From contig JALZVT010000010.1 of NCBI GenBank assembly GCA_023300545.1, positions 24,886 to 88,885 on the forward strand: a stretch of 64,000 nt of DNA. The letters run 5' to 3'. How positions within the stretch are numbered: position 1 is the first letter of the stretch; every line of letters begins with the position of its first letter. This document shows positions 46,249-59,031 of the stretch, in pieces. The notes beneath the pieces are model-generated. The model did not search any database and was not told where the DNA came from. It worked only from the letters and a program-made list of their open reading frames with translations. A program made the translations under genes and the position numbers. The stretch comes from Pseudomonadales bacterium. Its GTDB lineage: Bacteria > Pseudomonadota > Gammaproteobacteria > Pseudomonadales > Azotimanducaceae.

Positions 46249-48501
46249 TCACTCAACTTCGATGCGGTCGACCTTCTGAAACCCACGCGGCAGCTTGCGG
46301 CCACGCCGCGCTCGCTCACCAATATAGTGTTCGAGGTCTTTAAACTTGATGCGGTGATGACGCGCACCCGCATACACCACCAGCGACTGACTGGGCCGAT
46401 AAACCACCGCCGAAATCACCGTTTCGGTGCCCGCTTTAAACGCAGCAGAGGGCACGTTAATAATCTTGTTGCCCTTACCTCGGCTCATCTCAGGCAACTC
46501 GGCAATGGGAAACAGCAGTAGATGTCCGGTGCTAGTGACCGCTGCAACATAGGCGTCGCTCACGTCAGAGTCGCCATCGGGGTCAAACATGAACGGGCGG
46601 AGAGCAACTCCACCTTTTGGAACATTAAGCAGTGCCTTACCTGCCTTGTTCTTGGTCATCATGTCTTCCAGTCGGCCTACAAAGCCGTAACCAGCGCTAC
46701 TTGCCAACAGCAAGCGTGCCCGACTTGAACCCATGGTCACACCAACAAAGGTTGCGCCATCGGGTGGCTTGAGCCGCCCGGTAAGCGGTTCGCCCTGACT
46801 ACGCGCCGACGGCAGCGTGTGGGGCACGACTGAATAAGACCGTCCCGTTGAGTCGACAAATGCGAGCGCCTCATTGCTGCGACCACGCACCGCCGCACTA
46901 AACTCATCGCCACTGCGATAATTCAGATCTTCTGCGACAACCTCGTGGCCCTTGGCCGCACGCACCCAACCCTTGGCTGACAGCACCACCGTAATGGGGT
47001 CATTGCTCAGTAGTTCTTCTTCGGCAAACGCCTGGGCTTCTACAACGCTTGCTAGCTCACAGCGACGCTCATCGCCAAATTCTTCCGCAGCTTCCAACAA
47101 CTCTTTCTTAATCAGCGTTGTCATGCGCGCCTTCGAACCCAGAATCTTCACGAGTCCGCCGCGCTCTTTCTGCAGTTCGTTCTGCTCGGTCACCAGCTCA
47201 ATCTCTTCGAGCTTGGCCAATCGTCGCAGACGCAGGTTGAGAATATCTTCCGCCTGTATGTCGCTGATCTTGAAGGTATCCATCAACGACTGCTTGGGGT
47301 GATCGGCAGTTCGTATGATCCGTATCACCTCATCGATATTCAGATAGGCGACCATACGGCCTTCGATGATGTGCAGTCTCGCGTCGATCTTATCGACCCG
47401 GTGCTGAATGCGGCGGGTCACCGTGTCGCGGCGAAACTCGAGCCACTGCTTGAGCAGATCAACCAGCCCCAGCGTTTGCGGCCGCATGTCGAGACCAATC
47501 ATGTTGAAGTTGGCACGCGCACTCTTTTGCAAATCGGTGCTGGCAAACAGGTGGCTCATCATTCGTTCGGTATCCACGCGATTTGAGCGAGGCACTAAAA
47601 CGATGCGAATCGGATTCTCGTGATCAGCTTCGTCTCGAATATCGACCAGCATCGGCAGTTTCTTCGCCTGCATCTGCGCCGCTATCTGCTCGATGACTTT
47701 TGTTGGCGATGCCTGATACGGAAGCGCCGTGATAACCACTTCACCGTCTTCAAGGTGGTAGATTGCGCGCGAGCGAATACTGCCGCGGCCGGTTGTGTAC
47801 ATGTCGCGAATTTCTTCCGGCGGCGTCACGATCAGAGCACCCGACGGAAAGTCGGGAGCCTTCACATGAGTCATGATGTCGTCGATGCTGGCCTTGGGCT
47901 TGTCGAGCAAGTGAATGCAGGCACTGACGATTTCATTCATGTTGTGCGGCGGAATGTCGGTAGCCATACCCACTGCAATGCCGCTACTGCCGTTGAGCAA
48001 CACAAACGGCAACCGCGCCGGCAACAGCTTTGGCTCTTCCATCGAACCATCAAAGTTCTGCTGAAACTCAACCGTACCCTGCCCCAATTCTGATAACAGG
48101 AGGGAGGCATAGCGCGACAAACGCGATTCGGTATAACGCATGGCAGCAAACGACTTAGGATCGTCCGGCGCGCCCCAGTTGCCCTGCCCATCTACCAATG
48201 GGTAGCGAAACGAGAAGGGCTGGGCCATATGCACCATGGCCTCATAGCAGGCGCTGTCACCGTGCGGGTGATACTTGCCGAGTACGTCACCCACCGTACG
48301 GGCTGACTTAACGTACTTTGCCGTCGCGCTCAAACCCAGCTCTGACATCGCAAAAATAATGCGGCGCTGGACAGGCTTCAGGCCATCAGCAATATGCGGC
48401 AATGCACGGTCGTTGATGACGTACATCGAGTAGTCGAGATACGCCTTCTCGGTGTAACTGTGCAGGGGCAGCGAGTCGAAGTCGCTAATCTCTTGATCCA
48501 T
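46249..48501 (-). CDS. parC: DNA topoisomerase IV subunit A
   Basis: ParC is the DNA-cleaving subunit of topoisomerase IV, which unlinks daughter chromosomes. The catalytic Tyr is in [13 protein letters not shown], and the quinolone-region [20 protein letters not shown] is intact. The length of 750 residues fits ParC rather than the longer GyrA, and the C-terminal beta-pinwheel lacks the GyrA box. It is 107 bases from parE on the same strand. Confidence 0.97.
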   Translation of the reverse strand: MDQEISDFDSLPLHSYTEKAYLDYSMYVINDRALPHIADGLKPVQRRIIFAMSELGLSATAKYVKSARTVGDVLGKYHPHGDSACYEAMVHMAQPFSFRYPLVDGQGNWGAPDDPKSFAAMRYTESRLSRYASLLLSELGQGTVEFQQNFDGSMEEPKLLPARLPFVLLNGSSGIAVGMATDIPPHNMNEIVSACIHLLDKPKASIDDIMTHVKAPDFPSGALIVTPPEEIRDMYTTGRGSIRSRAIYHLEDGEVVITALPYQASPTKVIEQIAAQMQAKKLPMLVDIRDEADHENPIRIVLVPRSNRVDTERMMSHLFASTDLQKSARANFNMIGLDMRPQTLGLVDLLKQWLEFRRDTVTRRIQHRVDKIDARLHIIEGRMVAYLNIDEVIRIIRTADHPKQSLMDTFKISDIQAEDILNLRLRRLAKLEEIELVTEQNELQKERGGLVKILGSKARMTTLIKKELLEAAEEFGDERRCELASVVEAQAFAEEELLSNDPITVVLSAKGWVRAAKGHEVVAEDLNYRSGDEFSAAVRGRSNEALAFVDSTGRSYSVVPHTLPSARSQGEPLTGRLKPPDGATFVGVTMGSSRARLLLASSAGYGFVGRLEDMMTKNKAGKALLNVPKGGVALRPFMFDPDGDSDVSDAYVAAVTSTGHLLLFPIAELPEMSRGKGNKIINVPSAAFKAGTETVISAVVYRPSQSLVVYAGARHHRIKFKDLEHYIGERARRGRKLPRGFQKVDRIEVE

Positions 48502-48608
48502 TGGTGGACTCTTGCTTGGTAATTAGTGGTTATCGTTGCTGAGGTGATGCTGGCCTGGAGTCAGCGTTTATTCTGACTACAGGCACAAGCTAGGTTGATC
48601 GCAAAGTG

Positions 48609-51355
<2,747 letters not shown>

Positions 51356-51366
<11 letters not shown>

Positions 51367-51910
51367 CGGTTACTGGCTCAATGGCCAGACCGTAGCGCAA
51401 GCACATGGCCAGATATTCACCGAGAAAGCGGTTCACCTGGGCCTTTTCATCCCGCGCCCGCATACGCGGATTGGGGTATTCGTACACTTCCTTAAAGCGC
51501 GTTTCATTGCGCACTTCAACCACTTCCGCGGAACGGGCATCGTGATAGAGCCGCACCAGCATCGTCGGCGGCGCCAGATTTAGCGCGACCCCAGCCACTT
51601 CCTGCACCTCGGGTCCGAGCTGGGTAAACCGCACCAGCGTGGTGTAACGACTCCGCTCGACCAGCTCAACCAACACCTCAACACAGTTGCCGGGCATTTC
51701 GAGCAGAAACTCGGTACTCGCACGATCAAGGTGAGAATCAAGCCCTGCGTCGAGGTCAGCCTCAACAGCGCCCCGAATCTGCTTACCACCACCCAAAGTC
51801 TGGAGCGCACCAGGCTTGCACAGCGCGGGCGCAAGCGTGGTCAACCGAGCGTAGTTGGCGTCACACTCGGCCATATGGGCACTCAGGTTCATGGAATAAC
51901 GTTTGCGCAT
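51356..51910 (-). CDS. yqiB: DUF1249 (YqiB-like) protein
   Basis: A 184-residue protein of unknown function matching E. coli YqiB: AHMAECDANYARL at the start, RYTTLVRFTQ, PTMLVRLYHDARSAEVVEV, EYPNPRMRARDEKAQVNRFL and a final CLRYGLAIEP. ATG 51910 was chosen over a longer frame because it aligns with the YqiB start. No clear ribosome site is seen. It is linked to cpdA by overlap and faces away from tolC. Confidence 0.85.
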
Positions 51911-52418
51911 AAAAACTAGTGGCTGGCTTCCGTTTGATCGGCTAAAAGATGAGACCAACACGGCATAAGCTGCTATTTCGGCCTGTTTTGAATTGCCTCG
52001 GGACACTGCCTGTAGAGGCGATTCCGGTCAAGTTGAATTCTGCCCTGAATCAGACTGAGGTGACGTCCCTCTAATTTGAGCAAATCGCTTACAACCCGAT
52101 TTTGTGACAAGTAACACACTTTGATGGTCAGCCTGACCACGGAAAAATGCGGCTCTATGGCCGGCAGGTGAAGGCCTCACACCCCCACTCAACCCTTTCG
52201 GCCATGGGCTCAGGGACTTGGTTGGCATTTACTGCTGCGGGCTTCTGGTAAGCTGTTAAAACAAAGAATAGACATGGACAAGCTTCGCCTTTGAGCGACA
52301 GCCACAGAAGATTCACCGCACTGAGGGGATTATCAGCCGCAGGTGAACACAGAGCCCCGCCAAAGAGGGCCAACAGGCTGCCGATACCCGGCGATTGTCT
52401 ACGAAGGACAGGACTGCA
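51911..52418. other. Gene-free 508-bp divergent region before tolC
   Basis: No supportable gene lies here. The minus-strand open frame at 52155-52631 runs into the tolC N-terminus, has no Nudix box and reads as non-coding. In relatives nudF (and thiC in Pseudomonas) stands at this spot. I looked for and did not find a TPP riboswitch. The stretch presumably holds promoters for tolC and the yqiB-cpdA-parE unit. I could not pick a convincing promoter. Confidence 0.6.
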
Positions 52419-53951
52419 GTGCCAAAACAGCAATTTTCGTTTGCGACCGCCTCTGTGCGCCGCACAATAAAGTTCATCGGAGCACACTCCGTATCCACCG
52501 CGCTCGCTCTCGGCATCGGCCTGACGAGCTTGCCGAGTTCGGGGGTTGATCTGAATTCGGTGTATGACATTGCTCGCACCAACGATCCGGTCATCAAAGC
52601 AGCCCGTGCAGGCTTCGACGCCACTAGCCAAACCGCCCCCCAGGCACGTGCGAGCCTGCTACCAAGTGTGGTTGTCACCGGCTCGACTAACTGGAACCAA
52701 CGGCGCTTTCTGGTCCCCAATGTCGACGAGCAACCGGGTAGTCCGACCTTTGGTCAGCGAATTCCCGATGACCTGTTCAATACCCACAACTGGAACGCCC
52801 AACTGCGCCAGAGCGTCTTTGATATGCCTGCCTGGTACACCTGGCGCAGCACCAAAGCCGCCATAAAAGGCGCCGAGTGGGCGCTGGCTGACAGCGAACA
52901 AGAGCTTGTTGTACGCGTGGCCACGGCCTACCTCAACGTATTGCGAGCCCAGGATTTTCTCGATTCTTCACTGGCCCAGGAAGCCGCGGTCAAACGCCAG
53001 CTCGAACAGGTACAACAACGTTTTGATGTTGGTCTTGTTGCCATCACTGACGTGCTTGAATCCACCGCGATCTACGACGACGCCGTGGTTCAGCGCATTC
53101 AGGCTGACGGTGATCACGATAATTTTTTCAACAACCTGACTAATTTAACGGGAGAGTCTTTCCCTGAACTGTCGCGATTGTCAGAACAGTTACCCGTGGT
53201 TGCGCCCACCCCGGCCAATGTCGAAGACTGGGTTGCCGCCGCCGCTGAAACAAACTATGGCACTCTCGCGGCGATTGAAAATGTCACCGCAACACGCAGA
53301 ACCTTGCGCGCCAGACGCGCGGATTACCTGCCCACCATCTCTGCAACGGCCACCACCACACACAACGTTGACGGGTCGCGGTCCTTCTTTGGCGACAACG
53401 GCACCAAGATCGACCAGGACGTCTTTGGCCTGGAAATGCGTCTGCCCATCTACCAGGGTGGCTTTACCACCGCCCGCTCACGCGAAGCACGCGCTCTCTT
53501 CCGTCAGGCAGCCTCGCAGCTTGAAAATCAACAACGCTCCGTCGCCCGGGACGTGCGCAACCTGTATCGGGCGGTTACCACCGACGTGGTTCGAGTCAAA
53601 GCTCGTTTGAAAGCCATCAAATCCAGCGAGTCAGCACTCGAAGCCACCCAAACCGGCTACGAAGTCGGCACGCGCAATATTGTCGACGTGCTTCAAGCGC
53701 AGCAGCGCCTGTACGCGTCGCAGTTCAACTACGCAGACTCTCGCTACGCTTACGTATTGAATCTGCTACGACTAAAACAAGCCGTGGGCACTCTCACACC
53801 GCAAGATCTGGCAGACATCAATGCCTTTATGGATTCGGCCAATGCCGTGCGTCGCCTCGCGTCGTTACGAACTCGCACCCTCGGTCCTATCGGCGCCATC
53901 GAGCAAGCGCCGCTCGCGGCCAAGGCCAGTGCCAGCAACGAGGCCGGTTAA
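52419..53951 (+). CDS. tolC: TolC-family outer membrane channel protein
   Basis: TolC forms the trimeric exit duct for tripartite efflux pumps and type I secretion. After a signal peptide come the repeated OEP halves: SVYDIARTNDPVIKAARAGF and LPSVVVTGSTNW in the first, LGAIENVTATRR-like and YLPTISATATTTHN in the second, with AARALFRQAASQLENQQRS-type coiled coils and VGTRNIVDVLQAQQRLY. GTG 52419 with AGGAC five bases before it is preferred to the TTG eight codons earlier. The product is 510 residues, and its 3' end overlaps waaA on the other strand by 87 bases. Confidence 0.95.
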   Translation: MPKQQFSFATASVRRTIKFIGAHSVSTALALGIGLTSLPSSGVDLNSVYDIARTNDPVIKAARAGFDATSQTAPQARASLLPSVVVTGSTNWNQRRFLVPNVDEQPGSPTFGQRIPDDLFNTHNWNAQLRQSVFDMPAWYTWRSTKAAIKGAEWALADSEQELVVRVATAYLNVLRAQDFLDSSLAQEAAVKRQLEQVQQRFDVGLVAITDVLESTAIYDDAVVQRIQADGDHDNFFNNLTNLTGESFPELSRLSEQLPVVAPTPANVEDWVAAAAETNYGTLAAIENVTATRRTLRARRADYLPTISATATTTHNVDGSRSFFGDNGTKIDQDVFGLEMRLPIYQGGFTTARSREARALFRQAASQLENQQRSVARDVRNLYRAVTTDVVRVKARLKAIKSSESALEATQTGYEVGTRNIVDVLQAQQRLYASQFNYADSRYAYVLNLLRLKQAVGTLTPQDLADINAFMDSANAVRRLASLRTRTLGPIGAIEQAPLAAKASASNEAG

Positions 53952-55226
53952 GCCCGTTAGCAGGCGCTGGGTAGCGCCTGCATTTTCGGCAACCAGGCGT
54001 TGCGCGCGCTGACCTTGTTCGGCGCGCATCGCGGGATCACGCATAAGCTGCGCTACCGTGGTCGCAAGCTCCTGAGCGTCAGTCGCCTGCTGCAAGCAGC
54101 CTGCCTCCGCAAACAACGCACACACACCCGCAAAATTGTAGCGCCCCGCACCCATAATCATCGGCACTCCGGCCACTGCCGCCTCAATCGGATTGTGCCC
54201 GCCAAGGTCAACAAGACTGCCCCCAATAAAAGCAACATCCGCGAGCCCATAAAGCGGTCGCAGCAACCCCATCACGTCAGCAACCAGCACAGCAGATTCG
54301 GTTTCAGTCGTTGCTGGTGACACCAGCAATTCGGATAACCTCCGACTCGGTAATTGCTCAGCTGCTAATTGCGCAACCGCGCTAAAGCGTTCCGGGTGCC
54401 GTGGCACAAGGATCAGATACAAATCAGGAAACTCTGCCAGCAACTGCTGATGCGCAGATAAAACTATGGCGTCTTCGCCAGCATGGGTGCTACCGGCAAT
54501 CCATACCTGTCGTTCTGACAATCGAGCGCCCTTGGCCAGTTGCTCAAGCTGAGCATGCTGGAGATCACTGGTGGATTGTTCAGCGACATCAAATTTCACA
54601 CTGCCGGTTACATCAATCTGGGCCGCTGAAACGCCCAGTGTCCGAAACCGCTCAGCGTCCGCAGAGTATTGGCAAGCGATCCAAGCAAACCGTCGCAACA
54701 CCGGCTGCACCAGGGTCAACACTCGCCCATAACCGCCAGCAGAGCGGGCTGACAAACGCGCATTCACCAGCGCAACCGGCACGTTGCGATCCGCAGTGAG
54801 GCGGATCATATTCGGCCAGATCTCGGTCTCCATTAACACCAGAGCAACGGGCTCCACTCGATCAACAAAGCGCCGCACCGCGTCGACAAAGTCGTAGGGC
54901 GCGTAACAGTGTGCAACCGTTGCCCCAAACAACCGCAGCACTTCGTCACTGCCTGTCGGGGTCATTGTGGTGACTAGCACTCCCGGCTCCCCTGGCGAGG
55001 AACCAAGCTGGGCCACCAGTGCTCTTATCAGCGGGGCCGCAGCAATGGTTTCACCCGCAGACACGGTGTGCACCCAAACCACACCACGCGGAATGCTTGC
55101 CGGCACATGACCAAAGCGTTCTGCGCGACGCTCGCCGTATGCAGGCGCTTGCCGTGCGCGCCACCACAGGCGCAGATGCACCAACGGCCGGGCAACCAAT
55201 AGCAGGAAAGAGTAGAGCGCACGCAT
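53865..55226 (-). CDS. waaA: 3-deoxy-D-manno-octulosonic acid (Kdo) transferase
   Basis: WaaA adds Kdo to lipid IVA, the first step of LPS core assembly, on the cytoplasmic face of the inner membrane. N-terminal anchor, then VVWVHTVSAGETIAAAPLIR, LVLMETEIWPNMIRL, VTGSVKFDV and IGGSLVDLGGHNPIEAAV are family motifs. The 453 residues exceed the E. coli protein (425). The extra tail of about 29 residues is encoded across the end of tolC. The gene is convergent with tolC. Confidence 0.96.
   Translation of the reverse strand: MRALYSFLLLVARPLVHLRLWWRARQAPAYGERRAERFGHVPASIPRGVVWVHTVSAGETIAAAPLIRALVAQLGSSPGEPGVLVTTMTPTGSDEVLRLFGATVAHCYAPYDFVDAVRRFVDRVEPVALVLMETEIWPNMIRLTADRNVPVALVNARLSARSAGGYGRVLTLVQPVLRRFAWIACQYSADAERFRTLGVSAAQIDVTGSVKFDVAEQSTSDLQHAQLEQLAKGARLSERQVWIAGSTHAGEDAIVLSAHQQLLAEFPDLYLILVPRHPERFSAVAQLAAEQLPSRRLSELLVSPATTETESAVLVADVMGLLRPLYGLADVAFIGGSLVDLGGHNPIEAAVAGVPMIMGAGRYNFAGVCALFAEAGCLQQATDAQELATTVAQLMRDPAMRAEQGQRAQRLVAENAGATQRLLTGLTGLVAGTGLGRERRLLDGADRTEGASS
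53960..53987 (+). terminator. tolC terminator lying inside the waaA coding region
   Basis: GCAGGCGC and GCGCCTGC make a perfect 8-bp stem with loop TGGGTA, nine bases after the tolC stop, followed by ATTTTC. It reads as an intrinsic terminator on the plus strand, while its complement encodes the AGATQRL segment near the WaaA C-terminus. Confidence 0.7.
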
Positions 55227-55351
55227 TGGCGCAGCATACCCGTTGCATACTCTGGGGCACAGCCAGCGCCCAAATAGCGGTTACAATGCCAACAAGAATG
55301 TATCTTCGAACCACGTCGGGCACCAAATCGGAACACATCCGAGAGCAGACC

Positions 55352-56620
55352 ATGAACACAAGCGATTCATCGATGAATGCTGGGCATCAGCAACGCTCTG
55401 TCGAGCACTCTGCTGACACGACATCAGACTGGGATGTTGTCATTGTTGGCGGCGGCGCTGCAGGTCTTTGGTTGCTGAACCTGCTGAACGCACGCGGCTA
55501 TCGCGCTGTGCTGTGTGAACAGACGACCCTTGGCGGCGCACAATCGATGGCTTCACAAGGCATGATTCACGGCGGCATTAAGTACGCATTGGGTGCTGCC
55601 CTAACGGGTGCCTCAGAAGCCATCGCGCGTATGCCCGAACGCTGGCGCTCCTGCATTAGCGGTAACGGGGAAATCGATCTACGGCAAGTGCAGGTGGTCG
55701 CCAACGAGTACCACATGTGGTCAAACGGCGCACTTGGCAAACTCGGCAGTTTCTTTGCAAGCCATGCCCTACGCGGTCGCGTTGAGGCACTCGCGCCCGC
55801 CGCTTATCCAGACGTGTTCAAGAACGCCCAGTTCGACGGCACTGTGCATAAGCTGCACGACCTGGTGTTGGATGTCGCGAGCTTACTGCAGGTGCTGGCT
55901 GCCCCTCAGCAAAACCGGCTGATCGCAGGACAAGCTATAAGTGCCAATTTTGACGAGTCGGCGAACATGCAAAGCCTCACCTTGGCAGACGGTCGAGAGT
56001 TGCGCGCCAACCAGTTTGTGTTTGCCGCCGGCGCAGGCAACAGCGTGTTTTGCGATGCCCTGAAGCAGGCCGGTCACAGTCATGCCCCAGCGACTCAGTT
56101 GCGACCACTGCACCAGGTCTTTGTGCAACACGCGCACTTATCGCCACTGTTCGCACACTGCATCACCGGCATCCGCCGGGCTGAACCCCGCCTGACCATC
56201 ACCACCCACCCAACACCCGGCGGCGGTCTCGGCTGGTACATCGGCGGGCACCTTGCCACGTCAGGCGTGCAACGCGATCGCGATATTCAGATCGACGTGA
56301 CACGACAAGAACTCAACGCGACACTGCCATGGATCGACTGGAACCGTGCCGAGATCAGCACGCTGCGAATAGATCGCGCCGAACCGCGCCAAACCTTGGG
56401 CGCCAAACCGGACGAGGCCTGTGTCGTGCGTTGCGGCAACGCTCTACTGTGTTGGCCGACAAAACTCAGTCTGGTACCCGACCTTGGCGACCAGGTGTTG
56501 AATGCCATTGATCCAGCCGTTGATCCGAGTGCAAGCGATTCATCTGCAGAGCAGCGCGACAGCTCAGTCGAACCGGGTGCCGAGCGCCCCATCGTCGCTA
56601 CTGCGCCTTGGCTGGCATGA
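55352..56620 (+). CDS. FAD-dependent oxidoreductase (DAO family)
   Basis: A 422-residue flavoenzyme. The dinucleotide-binding motif is VVIVGGGAAGLWLLNLLNAR, followed by GGAQSMASQGMIHGGIKY and the second FAD contact FVFAAGAGNSVF. The family oxidises amino acids, hydroxy acids or glycerol phosphate, and the substrate here is unknown. The frame is open upstream through the waaA 5' end, but ATG 55352 is sensible. The last 40 residues are Ser/Asp/Glu rich. Its stop overlaps the start of the aldo-keto reductase gene (ATGA). Confidence 0.8.
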   Translation: MNTSDSSMNAGHQQRSVEHSADTTSDWDVVIVGGGAAGLWLLNLLNARGYRAVLCEQTTLGGAQSMASQGMIHGGIKYALGAALTGASEAIARMPERWRSCISGNGEIDLRQVQVVANEYHMWSNGALGKLGSFFASHALRGRVEALAPAAYPDVFKNAQFDGTVHKLHDLVLDVASLLQVLAAPQQNRLIAGQAISANFDESANMQSLTLADGRELRANQFVFAAGAGNSVFCDALKQAGHSHAPATQLRPLHQVFVQHAHLSPLFAHCITGIRRAEPRLTITTHPTPGGGLGWYIGGHLATSGVQRDRDIQIDVTRQELNATLPWIDWNRAEISTLRIDRAEPRQTLGAKPDEACVVRCGNALLCWPTKLSLVPDLGDQVLNAIDPAVDPSASDSSAEQRDSSVEPGAERPIVATAPWLA

Positions 56621-57444
56621 CAAAACACCCCGCAAACCCGCCGAGCACCCTGCTCTCTCAACGTTCTTTGGGTAACACCGGTATTGAGGTGTCACTACTG
56701 GGCTTAGGGCTCGTGAAAATCGGCCGTAACGCTGACGTTAAATACCCCGCAGCATTCGATCTGCCGTCTGACAACCAGGTTCTAGAATTGCTGACAGAGG
56801 CAGAACGGCTTGGCATCACGCTGCTCGACACAGCCCCCGCCTATGGCAGCAGCGAAGAACGACTAGGCCGCGCCTTGCAGCAACTACCCGACCTCGCGCA
56901 GCGCTGCGTCATTAGCACAAAGGTGGGTGAGACCTGGGACCCGACAGGCTCCGCCTTCGATTTCACGGCAGACGCCATTGCGCGCAGCGTAGAACGTTCG
57001 CTACGACGCCTAGGGCGCGAGCAACTCGACATTGTATTCGTGCATTCAAGCGGAGCAGACGTTGAACTGCTCAAGCAATTCAAACCCCTCGACACACTGC
57101 AACAGCTGCAACGGCAGGGATTGGTGAAAGCCTGTGGGTTTTCGGGCAAAACGATCGCAGGCGGGCGCCTGGCATTGCAGATGGGCGCCCAAGTGCTGAT
57201 GGTGACTTACAACTCCCAAGAAACCGATCAACAGCCGTTGTTCACAGAGGCTGCTGCCTGTGGCGCGGGCGTGCTGGTAAAAAAGCCACTGGCAAGCGGC
57301 TATGTAGATCCACAGGCACTCCCAGCGATCGGTGAGATGACTGGTGTGTCATCGATTGTCAGCGGAACCATGAGCGTTGAGCATTTGCGGGAAAACGTTC
57401 GGTTGCTAGGGCAGCTGGCGCAAGAAAGGCAGGGGTCAGAATAA
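56617..57444 (+). CDS. Aldo/keto reductase
   Basis: A NAD(P)H-dependent (alpha/beta)8-barrel reductase. The catalytic tetrad is visible: Asp and Tyr in LLDTAPAYGSSEERLG, Lys in ISTKVGETWD, and His in IVFVHSSGAD. VKACGFSGKTIAGG and VSSIVSGTMS follow the family. The length is 275 residues. ATG 56617 overlaps the FAD oxidoreductase stop, so the pair is co-translated. The pair interrupts the waaA-hldE order and probably handles one metabolite in sequence. A link to LPS sugar chemistry is only inferred from position. Confidence 0.85.
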   Translation: MTKHPANPPSTLLSQRSLGNTGIEVSLLGLGLVKIGRNADVKYPAAFDLPSDNQVLELLTEAERLGITLLDTAPAYGSSEERLGRALQQLPDLAQRCVISTKVGETWDPTGSAFDFTADAIARSVERSLRRLGREQLDIVFVHSSGADVELLKQFKPLDTLQQLQRQGLVKACGFSGKTIAGGRLALQMGAQVLMVTYNSQETDQQPLFTEAAACGAGVLVKKPLASGYVDPQALPAIGEMTGVSSIVSGTMSVEHLRENVRLLGQLAQERQGSE

Positions 57445-57456
57445 ATTTTGCCCCCT
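57431..57456. terminator. 26-base hairpin at the convergent aldo-keto reductase/hldE junction
   Basis: AGGGGTCAGAAT pairs with ATTTTGCCCCCT across a central AA with one mismatch and one G-U pair. It overlaps the reductase stop codon and lies just before the end of hldE, so it can serve as a terminator for both. The GGGGTCAGAxTAAA...GCCCC form also resembles a repeat I recall near REP-associated transposase genes. Confidence 0.6.
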
Positions 57457-57461
57457 CGTCA

Positions 57462-58922
57462 CTAGCCCCCGCGTAGCTGATCCACAATCTTTGTTGTAGA
57501 CACTCCATCTACTAATGACAGCACAGCCACTTCGCCGCCATACCCCTGCACAATCTCTGCACCAACAACGGTGTCGGTTGTGTAGTCGCCGCCTTTGACC
57601 AACACTTCCGGCTGCAGTGCGCGCAATAAGTTCTCTGGCGTGTCTTCGGCAAACGATACTACCCAGTCAACAGCGCTCAATGCCGCAAGCACCGCCGCGC
57701 GACGCTCGAGCGTATTCACAGGCCGACCCTCGCCTTTCAGGCGGGTCACCGAGGCGTCGGCATTAATCGCCACTACCAGTCGATCGCCAAGCGCCCGCGC
57801 CTCTTCCAAGTAGGCCACGTGCCCAGCGTGCAAAATATCAAAGCAGCCGTTGGTGAACACAATTTTATGCCCGCTATCCCGGGCGCGGCCGGCAAACTCA
57901 AGCAACTGATCCAGCTGCAGCAAGCCCCGGTCAGAACGCGCCTCAACTTCTGCCAATGCCCGCAACTCCGGCGCCGACACGGCCACTGTGCCGGTGCGAG
58001 TCACCGCAATACTCGCCGCAAGATTCGCTAGTCGCGTTGCCGGGCGTACTGCCAGTCCGCCTGCCATAGACGCCGCAAGAGTCGCTGCAACGGTATCGCC
58101 TGCGCCCGTTACATCGAACACATCCACCCGTCGGGCCGGCACCTGTAACGGCACCGCAGCCCCATCAGCCACGACCAATCCTCGAGAACCACGGGTCACA
58201 ACCAACGCCCCAAGATCATTGTCTTGGCGCAGGCGTTCGAGCGCTGCTGGCAAATCAGCATCCGCCGGCCAGGGCTTAAGCCACTGACGCAACTCGGCTT
58301 CGTTCGGCTTTACTACGGCCGCACCAGCCCAGGCAGACAACGGCTTATGTTTCGGATCAACAATCACCGGAGCATTCGCCGCCTGCGCCCGCGCAATCAG
58401 AGTCTGGGGATCTAGTAAGGTGCCTTTTTCATAGTCTTCGAGTACCACCGCACTCACCCGTCGACCGTCCTGCTCGGCACGCTCGAACACAACTGCAAGC
58501 CGATTGGTGACCTCATCTGCAGACTTAACAGGAACTGTTGTTTCAAAATCGGCACGCAACAGTTGCTGCTGCTGGGAAATCACCCGCACCTTGGTAATGG
58601 TGGCAAATTCTTCCGCAACAACAAACTCGCAACGTACGCCGGCAGCTGTGAGGGTCTGTTCCAACCCGTGAGCTGCCGCATCGTCACCCACCACACCAAG
58701 CAACGTGCATTGGGCGCCAAGGGCTGCCACGTTCAATGCGACGTTTGCCGCGCCACCCGGCCGATCTTCAACCCGCTCCACATCCACAACCGGCACCGGC
58801 GCTTCCTGCGAAATACGCTGGGCGTCGCCATACCAATATCTGTCCACCATAAGGTCACCGACCACCACAACATGGGCGCTACTAAGATTAGGCAGGATAG
58901 GGAGCGGGATGGATGCAGGCAC
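57462..58922 (-). CDS. hldE: Bifunctional heptose kinase/adenylyltransferase HldE
   Basis: HldE makes ADP-D-glycero-D-manno-heptose for the LPS inner core. The N-terminal ribokinase-like domain (about residues 1-330) has VVVGDLMVDRYWYG, DRPGGAANVALNVAALG and the VTGAGDTVAATLAASMA anion hole. The C-terminal nucleotidyltransferase (about 350-486) has FTNGCFDILHAGHVAYLEEA and VKGGDYTTDTVVG. The start is GTG 58922 with AAGAGG seven bases before. The length is 486 residues. Confidence 0.96.
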   Translation of the reverse strand: MPASIPLPILPNLSSAHVVVVGDLMVDRYWYGDAQRISQEAPVPVVDVERVEDRPGGAANVALNVAALGAQCTLLGVVGDDAAAHGLEQTLTAAGVRCEFVVAEEFATITKVRVISQQQQLLRADFETTVPVKSADEVTNRLAVVFERAEQDGRRVSAVVLEDYEKGTLLDPQTLIARAQAANAPVIVDPKHKPLSAWAGAAVVKPNEAELRQWLKPWPADADLPAALERLRQDNDLGALVVTRGSRGLVVADGAAVPLQVPARRVDVFDVTGAGDTVAATLAASMAGGLAVRPATRLANLAASIAVTRTGTVAVSAPELRALAEVEARSDRGLLQLDQLLEFAGRARDSGHKIVFTNGCFDILHAGHVAYLEEARALGDRLVVAINADASVTRLKGEGRPVNTLERRAAVLAALSAVDWVVSFAEDTPENLLRALQPEVLVKGGDYTTDTVVGAEIVQGYGGEVAVLSLVDGVSTTKIVDQLRGG

Positions 58923-59031
58923 TGGGCACCTCTTGGATTCAATACCACTAAATAACAGCGCGCACAGTAGCAGTCTGCTCGCGAAGTATCACCGCCCCAA
59001 CTCGAAGTGGTGTTGCCGGCCGAGCCCCGCT

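Noticed and set aside
51911..52418. TPP riboswitch before a lost thiC
   Set aside because: The CUGAGA and ACCUGAUCUGG-type elements are not present in the needed order.
52155..52631. Minus-strand frame as a possible nudF remnant
   Set aside because: There is no Nudix box, and it runs into the tolC signal peptide region.
55019..55351. N-terminal extension of the FAD oxidoreductase
   Set aside because: It overlaps waaA antisense, and the FAD-binding motif begins shortly after ATG 55352 as expected.
58705..59031. N-terminal extension of the LpxL-like gene
   Set aside because: The extension overlaps hldE antisense and has no membrane or family sequence. The start at 59032 or 59044 is enough.
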